A stretch of 64,000 bases of DNA, from contig JAKVAX010000001.1 of assembly GCA_022447625.1 (NCBI GenBank), positions 23,328-87,327 of the forward strand. Reading direction: 5' to 3'. The DNA comes from Flavobacteriales bacterium. GTDB lineage: Bacteria; Bacteroidota; Bacteroidia; Flavobacteriales_D; Sanyastnellaceae. A program made the position numbers and the translations under genes. Positions 53,820-61,517 of the stretch are shown piece after piece. The number at the start of each line of letters is the position of its first letter. Position 1 is the first letter of the stretch. The notes under the pieces are model-generated. The model did no database searches. It had not been told where the DNA came from and worked only from the letters and a program-made list of their open reading frames with translations.

Positions 53820-56360
53820 ATGCGAATGATTAACCACGTACTGTTCTTGCTAGGGTTAGTGTCCTTAGCAGTGGTGAACGCAAATGGCCAATGTACTTTT
53901 ACAAGTATTGCGGTCAATGAAGCGTGCGACCCTGTCGGTGATGGCGGTTTTGAAACCGCCGTTGATATTACATTCAGCATTACGAACGGATGTACAGTAA
54001 ATGAAGTCTGCTATTCTCGCTTAGGGGACGGTTCTCAAGGCTGTACAGACATTTCCGCTAATCTCCTTGGAGATGGAGCTACCTACCATTTAGCCTTGCC
54101 TGGAGCAGGGATTTATCAATTCTGGGCAACAATCTCTGGAGGTTCAAGTCCAGTCGAAGAAGCTCAGGTTAACTGTTTCGACGAAACGTATTCTTGTGAT
54201 AATCCTTTTGCAGTGAACTATGAAGCCGCTGGAGCCAATCCAAACGAATTGGCTTGTTTATACGACGACTATATCTGTGATTGTGTGGGAACTCCTCACA
54301 CTGTTGGAGCCATGAGCTATCTGGGAGATGGCGAATACGAATCTTCGAACTCTGGTAAACTCTGGGATGGTCAAGCGGTACATTTCGCTTGTAACGTCTG
54401 GGGATTTGACTGTGGAGATGGTGGGGTGAACTTCGACCCTTACGGAGTATGTGAAGGTAACCTTCCACCGAACAATGGATGTTCTTCTCCTGGTTGTGCG
54501 CCGCTCACACTGGCTGTGACACAAGGTGCCTGTGGTTCTGATGCATATGGATTGACGACACAGATAAACGTTGAATTTGGAATTTCTGACGGTTGTGTCG
54601 CAGATCAACTCTGCTTTATATTGAATGGGGGAGATGAGACCTGCATTGATCTGTCAGGAGACGGAGGGTACATGAACGGGGAGACCTATGTATTCAGTGG
54701 GGCGGAACCTGGTGGTGTGTATCAATTCCACTTCGAAACTACTTCAGGAGCGGTGTCTCCATTCTTCTATTTCACTTGTGGAGATCCGTGTTCAGGACAA
54801 AGTACGATCTGTGATTGTGATGGAAACGTTTGGCCTGAAGATCACACTTCATATCTCGGAGATGGTGACCTCAATGATGGGGTAACTCCAGTTGATGGCA
54901 AATACTTGAATTTCAACTGCCTCACATGGGCCTTCGATTGTGGAGAAGGGAATGGGGTAGAAGATCCATTCAACGTTTGCGTTGGGAATCTACCTCCAGA
55001 TAATGGTTGTGGTAACTATGCCTTCGGTTGTACAGATATTTCAGCATGTAATTATGACGCTAGCGCGGATGGAGACGATGGTTCTTGTGACTATTCCTGT
55101 TATGGGTGTACCATTCCATCGGCATGTAACTACGACCCCGCAGCAGCCTTAGATGATGGCTCTTGTGAGTATTCCTGTTATGGTTGTACCATTCCAACGG
55201 CATGTAATTACGTCGCTTCTGCGACGCAAGACGATGGTAGTTGTGTTTTCAATTGTCAGGGATGTACCGATGCCGCGGCATGTAATTATGACGCAGGTGC
55301 TACAATGGATGATGGTTCTTGCGACTACTCTTGCCTTGGTTGTATCGATAATACCGCGTGTAACTATGATGCAACGGCTACCGTTGATGATGGCTCTTGT
55401 GATTATTCCTGTCAGGGTTGTTTAGATCCAACAGCGTGTAACTATGATGCCTCAGCCACAGTGAGTGATGGTTCTTGTGACTATTCATGCCTAGGTTGCA
55501 CAGACCCTGCAGCCTGTAATTTCGAGGTGTCAGCAACAGATGATGATGGAAGTTGTACTTATAACTGCCTAGGGTGTACAGATTCAGGAGCATGTAATTA
55601 TGATTCGGGTGCCACAGATGACGATGGCTCTTGTGATTACTCATGTATTGGTTGTACAGACTTTGGAGCGTGTAACTATGATGCTGGAGCAACCCAAGAT
55701 GATGGCTCTTGTGATTACTCTTGCCTAGGTTGCATGGATCCAGCTGCCTGTAACTACGATGCTACTGCAACTGAGAATGATGGTTCGTGTAACTATGACT
55801 GCCAGGGATGTACGGATGCCTCGGCATGTAACTATGATATCACTGCATTGATTAATGATGGATCGTGTGACTATTCATGCCAAGGTTGTACAGATAGCGG
55901 AGCATGTAATTACGATGCAAGTGCAAGTCAAGATGACGGATCGTGCGATTACTCTTGTTTAGGATGTACTGACCCTGGAGCATGTAATTTCGATGCGAGT
56001 GCCTCTCAGGATGACAGTTCCTGTGCTTATGCGGCACCATTCTACAATTGCGCAGGAGCTTGTATCAACGATAGTGATGGCGACGGTATTTGTGATGAAC
56101 TAGAAGTGCCAGGGTGCACCTACAACGTCGCATGCAATTATAATCCGATGGCGACAGATGATGACGGTAGTTGTGATTTCGATTCTTGTCTAGGATGCAC
56201 CTATTCAGGAGCATCGAACTTCGATCCAGGAGCGACCATTGATGATGGATCGTGTGAGTACGACCAACCATACTGTGTTGGAGATGTAAATGCAGATGGT
56301 CAAGTGAATGTCACTGACATTATTCTTCTGCTCCAGTACTACGGAACCCCATGTGATTAG
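53820..56360 (+). CDS. Secreted protein with fifteen DDGSC repeats of 26 residues
   Basis: An 846-residue protein (signal peptide VLFLLGLVSLAVVNANG). Residues ~25-400 contain two related domains, each with a segment like NVCVGNLPPDNGC (or GVCEGNLPPNNGC) and a Cys pair. From ~403 there are 15 Cys-rich repeats; twelve in a row have a strict 26-residue, 78-bp period with the linker DYSCLG or similar. An acidic loop ([12 protein letters not shown]) precedes the last two repeats. The end is VGDVNADGQVNVTDIILLL, then a terminal CD. It lies after a terminator, so it has its own promoter. Functions of the repeats are not known; Ca2+ and disulfide stabilisation is inferred. A 12-of-13 copy of the repeat is at 55058. 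Confidence 0.85.
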   Translation: MRMINHVLFLLGLVSLAVVNANGQCTFTSIAVNEACDPVGDGGFETAVDITFSITNGCTVNEVCYSRLGDGSQGCTDISANLLGDGATYHLALPGAGIYQFWATISGGSSPVEEAQVNCFDETYSCDNPFAVNYEAAGANPNELACLYDDYICDCVGTPHTVGAMSYLGDGEYESSNSGKLWDGQAVHFACNVWGFDCGDGGVNFDPYGVCEGNLPPNNGCSSPGCAPLTLAVTQGACGSDAYGLTTQINVEFGISDGCVADQLCFILNGGDETCIDLSGDGGYMNGETYVFSGAEPGGVYQFHFETTSGAVSPFFYFTCGDPCSGQSTICDCDGNVWPEDHTSYLGDGDLNDGVTPVDGKYLNFNCLTWAFDCGEGNGVEDPFNVCVGNLPPDNGCGNYAFGCTDISACNYDASADGDDGSCDYSCYGCTIPSACNYDPAAALDDGSCEYSCYGCTIPTACNYVASATQDDGSCVFNCQGCTDAAACNYDAGATMDDGSCDYSCLGCIDNTACNYDATATVDDGSCDYSCQGCLDPTACNYDASATVSDGSCDYSCLGCTDPAACNFEVSATDDDGSCTYNCLGCTDSGACNYDSGATDDDGSCDYSCIGCTDFGACNYDAGATQDDGSCDYSCLGCMDPAACNYDATATENDGSCNYDCQGCTDASACNYDITALINDGSCDYSCQGCTDSGACNYDASASQDDGSCDYSCLGCTDPGACNFDASASQDDSSCAYAAPFYNCAGACINDSDGDGICDELEVPGCTYNVACNYNPMATDDDGSCDFDSCLGCTYSGASNFDPGATIDDGSCEYDQPYCVGDVNADGQVNVTDIILLLQYYGTPCD
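55058..55070 (+). repeat. 13-mer variant, 12 of 13 (CGCTAGCGCGGAT)
   Basis: One mismatch at the last base, in the first DDGSC repeat of the 15-repeat protein, frame ASAD. Its sequence context (TATGACGCTAGCGCGGA) equals that of copy 8 in the neighbouring paralogue. Confidence 0.75.
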
Positions 56361-56668
56361 TCTGCACGAGCAGATTCTTTGAAGAATAAATAGAGGGGGA
56401 GTCCGAAACAGACTCCTACCAAAAAGATACCAGCGAAGGCGAACCAGTAATTCTTTACTTGGTTTCGCCTTCCGTCGTATAGGATGAATATACTCGCTAC
56501 TGTTCCCGTTAGGAGTAAGTCATAAGCAAAGAACCGATTACTGCGTCGTTGAAATTGCTCTTCAAACAATAGCCACAAGTCGTTGTCATTTTCAATCATG
56601 AATGGAATCATCTCCGAATAAGGAAGAATGACCCCAACAATGGCAAAAACCAAGTATAGGTACCTCAT
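56357..56668 (-). CDS. DUF2834 membrane protein
   Basis: A 103-residue protein with three hydrophobic helices, matching DUF2834: it starts MRYLYLVFAIVGVILPYSEM, contains FFAYDLLLTGTVASIFIL and ends with a helix before KESARAD. The function of the family is unknown. It overlaps the molybdopterin oxidoreductase by 4 nt upstream and the DDGSC protein by 4 nt at the 3' end, so it is the last gene of the formate-type operon. Confidence 0.8.
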   Translation of the reverse strand: MRYLYLVFAIVGVILPYSEMIPFMIENDNDLWLLFEEQFQRRSNRFFAYDLLLTGTVASIFILYDGRRNQVKNYWFAFAGIFLVGVCFGLPLYLFFKESARAD

Positions 56669-58955
56669 GATTCCGCGCTAGCGTATAAATTCACCTCAAC
56701 AAACTTACTCGCAGGAGTATTGCTCTCATGGGCCTTAGCACCAATAGGGACAAGGGCATTGCACTCTGGGAAATAGGTCGCAACACACTTACGTGGAATG
56801 TTGAAAGGAATCACAATGAAGCGTTCTACGCGACGTTTCTCACCTCGGAAAACACTTTCGATATCAACAACTTGCCCTCTTTTCCAGCCTCTTTCTAAGG
56901 CGTCTTCATCATTCATCATGACTACACGTCGTTCATTCAAAATCCCGCGATAGCGATCGTCAAGTCCGTAAATGGTGGTGTTGTATTGGTCATGAGAACG
57001 AACGGTTATCATAATATACTCAGCCTCCTTAGGGTCAACCTGAGGGAGATGATTGACTGTGAATTGAGCTTTCCCATTTGACGTATTGAATTGGCGTACA
57101 CGCGCACCGTTCGGAAGATGGAAACCATTTGACTGACGCACCTTACGGTTGTAGTCGTCAAACCCTGGAATCACCGCCTCAATTTCATCACGTATCAGGT
57201 TATAGTCATTTCTCCAAGAAGACCATTTCATAGTGTCTTGAGCTGACAAGGTCGCTTCAGCCAATGAACATACGATGTCAACTTCACTCTTCAAAGCAGC
57301 CGAAGGTGCAGGACGATGGCCTTTACTTTGATGCACAACCCCCATCGAATTCTCAACGGTGTAGAATTGCTTCTTGCCTTGCTGAATATCTGCATCAGTT
57401 CGTGCCAAACAAGGGAGTATAATAGCCTCTTTTCCCGTGACAAGATGCGAGCGATTGAGTTTTGTGCTGACCTGAACTGTCAAATCACAGTTCTGCATTG
57501 CTTTCCCGGTGAATGCACTGTCTGGTGTTGCTGAAATAAAGTTGCCGCCCATGGCAAAGAAGAACTTCACCTTGTTCTCAGCCATCGCTTCAATCGACTC
57601 TACTACATCATACCCATGTTCACGTGGCGATTGGAAATGGAAACGTCCATCAAGTGCATCAAGCAATCGGGTAGGGGGCTTCTCAAATATCCCCATGGTT
57701 CGATCGCCTTGAACATTACTATGCCCGCGCACCGGGCAAGTTCCGGCACCAGGTTTGCCCACAGCCCCCTTCAAAAGAAGAAGATTAACAATCTCCTGAA
57801 CGTTGGCTACACCATTGACATGTTGGGTGATTCCCATTGCCCAACAAATGATGATCTTCGTATTATTAGCCAATAATTCAATGACCGGTTTCAACTGCTG
57901 TGCGGTAAGCCCACAGTCTTTATAAAGCTGGTCTTTGTTTTCTTGATTTAGTTGTGCGCGATACACGTCGAAACCAGAAGCGTACTGAGCAATGAACTCG
58001 CGATCGAGCACTCTTCCTGGATTGGCCTCTTCTGCTTCAAAGAGTCCTTTAGCGAGGAGCTTAAGCATCGCAATGTCACCATTGACGCGCACTTGAAGGA
58101 AATAATCAGAAATCTTAGTTCCTCCCTTCAGAATTTCTACCGGACTTTGAGGGTCTACAAATTTCTCTGTACCTACTTCCGGCAGTGGATTCACATGAAC
58201 CACCTTGCCACCATTCGCCTTACATTTCTGCAGTGCACTCAACATACGAGGGTGATTGGTCCCTGGGTTTTGTCCAACAACAAGAACGACCTCAGCTTCA
58301 TACAGATCATTGAGGGTCACTGACCCTTTCCCAATTCCTAGAGTACGTCCTAATCCCGTTCCACTGGATTCGTGGCACATGTTGGAGCAATCAGGAAGGT
58401 TGTTCGTGCCGTAGGCGCGAACGAAGAGTTGATATAGAAAGGCCGTTTCATTGGCAGTCCTTCCTGAAGTATAAAAAACAGCATCATCAGCATCAATTGA
58501 TTTGAGCTTCGAACCAATTTTAGTAAACGCATCTTCCCAAGAAATAGGAGTATAGTGATTCGCATTTTCGGCCAAGTACATTGGTTCTGTTATACGTCCT
58601 GAACGTCCGATTTTGTAATCAGACCATGTGCTCATTTCACTTACAGAATGCCGTTCGAAGAAAGCAGGATCAACACGCTTTTTTGTAGCCTCTTCGGCGA
58701 TAGCCTTAGCACCATTCTCACAGTATTCAAACAACTTTGAGCGTTGTTCAGGGTCAGGCCATGCACATCCGGGGCAATCAAGGCCATCTTTTTGATTACC
58801 TTTGTCATGAGCTTGAGACCTTCGAATAATCCAATCTCCTCACTCAAGTGACGAATAGCTACTGTTACACCTTTTACCCCGGCTGCTTTCTTGGGGTTCT
58901 TGATGAATTTGATACCTGTTAGCTCCGAAGGAGGTAGAATTTTGACATCTCTCAT
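56665..58955 (-). pseudogene. FdhF/YdeP-family molybdopterin oxidoreductase, interrupted by a -1 frameshift
   Basis: Together ~763 codons in two frames. The N-part (58955 to ~58800) begins MRDVKILPPSELTGIKFI and reads to LKLMTKV; the rest (GNQKDGLDCPGCAWPDP onward to 56665) is in another frame. YdeP-type enzymes continue straight through N-x-x-x-G-F/L-D-C-P-G-C-A-W, so one base is missing near 58797-58802 (AAGGTAATCAA). Domain features downstream are intact: FYTSGRTANETAFLYQLF, PDCSNMCHESSG, MGITQHVNGVANVQ, GHSNVQGDRTMGIFEKP and VRSHDQYNTTIYG. The enzyme family binds bis-MGD and acts on an unknown substrate, possibly formate. Either a real mutation or a sequence error. It ends in ASAES, encoded by the 13-mer at 56671. 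Confidence 0.85.
56671..56683 (-). repeat. 13-mer CGCTAGCGCGGAA, perfect copy 9
   Basis: Perfect copy, sense, in the last codons of the molybdopterin oxidoreductase: it encodes ASAE, followed by Ser and the stop codon. Confidence 0.9.
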
Positions 58956-58985
58956 ATCATGCAATATAATCTGATTCAACTGGCT

Positions 58986-59750
58986 TTACGCGTATCGAGT
59001 CGCCCGACCATCTCGAACAAATCCATACAATTGAATACCTAATTCTTTAGCGAAATCTACCGCAAGACTCGAAGGTGCTGAAACGGCAGCTAGATTGGGT
59101 ACTCCAGCCATAAAACACTTTGAAACGATCTCATAACTAATGCGACCGCTCACTAAGAGCACCTTCGCTTTCGGTAGATTCCCTTCAAAAAGTAAATGAC
59201 CGATAACCTTATCAACGGCATTGTGACGACCGATATCTTCGCGGGTAACTATATGCTCCCCTTCATCTGTAAAGGCCGCTGCGCCATGGCTGCCACCAGT
59301 TGCTGAAAACAAATGCTGTTCCTTGCGCATTGCGTTGAAGGCTTCTTCAAGATCAATCAATTTCCCGGTGCCATTGATACTGCCACTTCTTCCCTCAAAA
59401 GAGGCGCGACCGCAGATACCGCAAGAGGATACAGACAGCAATTGACGACTATTCAAATATCCTTGTCCTAGCTCGTCTGAATCAATATCTAGGGTGATTT
59501 GATCCATGATATTTCCTTCGCTAGCGCGGAATTGGAATGCCTTACGATCTAGGCCTTCACCTCGATAAATGTCTTCATTATGCAATAGCCCGCGAACAAG
59601 TTCAGCCTCATGTCCAGGAGTTTGCATGGTGACGGTGAGTGCCTCTCCATTGATCACTACCTGCAAAGGGCGCTCTACAACGAGTTCATCCCTTGTGGGT
59701 TGAGTATCTCCGTTTCGATTGAGTTCTCCTTCGTAGGCTTGGTGGTTCAT
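58986..59750 (-). CDS. fdhD: Formate dehydrogenase accessory sulfurtransferase FdhD
   Basis: A 254-residue FdhD. The loop SVSSCGICGRASF (Cys pair near residues 110-115) receives sulfur from a cysteine desulfurase, and FSATGGSHGAAAF plus REDIGRHNAVDKVIGHLL are diagnostic. FdhD sulfurates the molybdenum cofactor of formate dehydrogenases, which makes the damaged oxidoreductase directly downstream its likely client. It begins immediately after the stop of fhs without a gap. A 13-mer copy (59519-59531) lies in the gene in antisense orientation, read as FRASE. Confidence 0.94.
   Translation of the reverse strand: MNHQAYEGELNRNGDTQPTRDELVVERPLQVVINGEALTVTMQTPGHEAELVRGLLHNEDIYRGEGLDRKAFQFRASEGNIMDQITLDIDSDELGQGYLNSRQLLSVSSCGICGRASFEGRSGSINGTGKLIDLEEAFNAMRKEQHLFSATGGSHGAAAFTDEGEHIVTREDIGRHNAVDKVIGHLLFEGNLPKAKVLLVSGRISYEIVSKCFMAGVPNLAAVSAPSSLAVDFAKELGIQLYGFVRDGRATRYA
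59519..59531 (+). repeat. 13-mer CGCTAGCGCGGAA, perfect copy 10
   Basis: Perfect copy on the plus strand, antisense to fdhD, flanked by TT upstream and TTG downstream. Confidence 0.9.
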
Positions 59751-61430
59751 TTATGACAATCCAGTGATCACCCCATCGTTATCGATGTCCATTCCTTCTG
59801 AAGCAGGCACTGCTGGAAGTCCAGGCATACGCATCATCTTACCGAGGATTGGAATAATGAATCCAGCTCCTGCGGCAAATTCGAATTCACGAACAGTCAC
59901 GGTAAATCCAGTCGGACGACCTCTAAGGGCATCATTGTCTGAAAGTGACTTCTGCGTTTTCGCCATGCAGACTGGAAGCTTATCTAGACCGAGCGATTCG
60001 ATGGTTTTGATTCCAGTAAGGGCTTTCTTATCGAATGAAACAGCGTCTGCACCGTAGATGGTTTTAGCAATCGTCTCAATCTTCTGCTTGACACTGTCTT
60101 CTGTATCGTAGATCGGCTTGAAGTTAGATTTCCCTGATTCTACGGCCTCTACAACAGCGTGTGCGAGGTCTTCTGTTCCTGCACCACCATCAGACCAGCA
60201 TCGACTCACTACTGCTTTTACACCGAGCTTCGCACATTCGTCTTGAACGTGTTGCATCTCCTCTTCTGTATCTGTGGTGAAATGGTTAATTGCAACTACT
60301 GGCTGGAGGCCGAATGCCTTAATATTTTCAATGTGCTTCTGAAGGTTTGTGAAACCTGACTTCACGAAGTCAATGTTTGGATTGTTGTACTCATCTTTCG
60401 CAGCACCTCCATGGTGACGTAGCGCACGAAGGGTAGCAACAACGACTACTGCTTTGGGAGCGATTCCAGCCGCTCGGCACTTAATGTCTAGGAATTTCTC
60501 TGCTCCGAGATCTGCACCAAATCCTGCCTCAGTAACGGTATAGTCTGCTAGAGACATACCGATCTTGGTAGCTAGGATGGTGTTTGTTCCTTGAGCGATG
60601 TTCGCTAATGGTCCACCGTGAATGATCGCTGGGTTGTGTTCAAGAGTTTGAACAAGATTCGGCTTCACCGCATCTTTCAGCAAAAGCGCCATCGCACCTT
60701 CAGCGTTCAAGTCACGAGCATAAACTGGCTTGCGGTCCATGGTATAACCAACGAAGATGTTCCCAAGGCGTTTCTTGAGGTCTTCACGGTCTTTCGCCAT
60801 ACATAGAATGGCCATGACTTCTGAAGCAGGGGTGATGTTAAATCCATCTTCACGCGGAATACCGTTTCCTGTACCTCCAAGACCGATGGTGATTTGTCGC
60901 AGAGAACGGTCATTCATATCCATCACACGCTTCCAGTAGATTCTGCGAGGGTCAAGTCCTAGGCTTCGCGTGCGACTTTGAAGGTTGTTATCAATCAATG
61001 CGGAAAGCAAGTTATTTGCCTTTTCAACCGCAGAGAAGTCTCCAGTAAAGTGGAGGTTAATGTCTTCCATCGGAATCACCTGTGAATAACCACCTCCGGC
61101 AGCTCCTCCTTTAATCCCAAAAACGGGGCCGAGTGAAGGCTCACGAACAACAACGACAGACTTTTTGCCGATTCTATTGAGTCCTTCGTTCAATCCAATC
61201 GATGTCGTAGTCTTTCCTTCACCCGCAGGGGTAGGAGTGATGGCCGTTACCAGGATAAGGTTAGAGGCATCAACTTTTGATTCATCGATGAGTTCAAGAG
61301 GAAGTTTCGCTTTGGTTGAACCATATAGTTCGAGCTGGTCTTCTGAGATATCAAGTTTAGAAGCAATGTGGCGGATATCTTCGATCTCTGCTTCTTGGGC
61401 GATCTGTAGATCGGATTTGAATTCAGACAT
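59751..61430 (-). CDS. fhs: Formate--tetrahydrofolate ligase
   Basis: A 559-residue enzyme that makes 10-formyl-tetrahydrofolate from formate, THF and ATP. The P-loop is in ITPTPAGEGKTTTSIGLNEG; other diagnostic segments are VREPSLGPVFGIKGGAAGGG, NLHFTGDFSAVEKANNLL, and NPAIIHGGPLANIAQGTN. The start at 61430 is chosen because the family begins there; a frame start at 61451 adds seven residues. It heads the operon fhs, fdhD, oxidoreductase, DUF2834, which links formate to one-carbon metabolism and its oxidation. A palindromic arm pair lies just upstream. Confidence 0.95.
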   Translation of the reverse strand: MSEFKSDLQIAQEAEIEDIRHIASKLDISEDQLELYGSTKAKLPLELIDESKVDASNLILVTAITPTPAGEGKTTTSIGLNEGLNRIGKKSVVVVREPSLGPVFGIKGGAAGGGYSQVIPMEDINLHFTGDFSAVEKANNLLSALIDNNLQSRTRSLGLDPRRIYWKRVMDMNDRSLRQITIGLGGTGNGIPREDGFNITPASEVMAILCMAKDREDLKKRLGNIFVGYTMDRKPVYARDLNAEGAMALLLKDAVKPNLVQTLEHNPAIIHGGPLANIAQGTNTILATKIGMSLADYTVTEAGFGADLGAEKFLDIKCRAAGIAPKAVVVVATLRALRHHGGAAKDEYNNPNIDFVKSGFTNLQKHIENIKAFGLQPVVAINHFTTDTEEEMQHVQDECAKLGVKAVVSRCWSDGGAGTEDLAHAVVEAVESGKSNFKPIYDTEDSVKQKIETIAKTIYGADAVSFDKKALTGIKTIESLGLDKLPVCMAKTQKSLSDNDALRGRPTGFTVTVREFEFAAGAGFIIPILGKMMRMPGLPAVPASEGMDIDNDGVITGLS

Positions 61431-61457
61431 AATTTGGCAGGTTTGCCGCACAAATTA

Positions 61458-61489
61458 GTGAATTCAGATTCCGCCGAAGGCGAATTCAC
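61458..61489 (-). promoter_or_regulatory. Inverted repeat upstream of fhs
   Basis: Arms GTGAATTC and GAATTCAC (8 bp, perfect) separated by 16 nt, with an internal CGCC/GGCG. On the minus strand it lies directly before TAATTTG (a shortened -7-like element, about 61451-61457). It could be an operator or a hairpin in the HK-to-fhs intergenic region; it has no T run on the side expected for a terminator of the kinase gene. Confidence 0.4.
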
Positions 61490-61517
61490 AAAAAGATAAA
61501 TGATGCGCGCATAATCG

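Noticed and set aside
55020..56040. Regular 78-bp DNA repeats that look like a CRISPR or satellite array
   Set aside because: The repeats are fully in frame and encode the 26-residue DDGSC unit with variable third codon positions; spacers are not unique sequences.
58776..58802. Programmed -1 frameshifting at CAAAAAG in the molybdopterin oxidoreductase
   Set aside because: The family-conserved Asn-Gln lies before that site in the downstream frame, so a slip there would not restore the motif; a lost base at 58797-58802 fits better.
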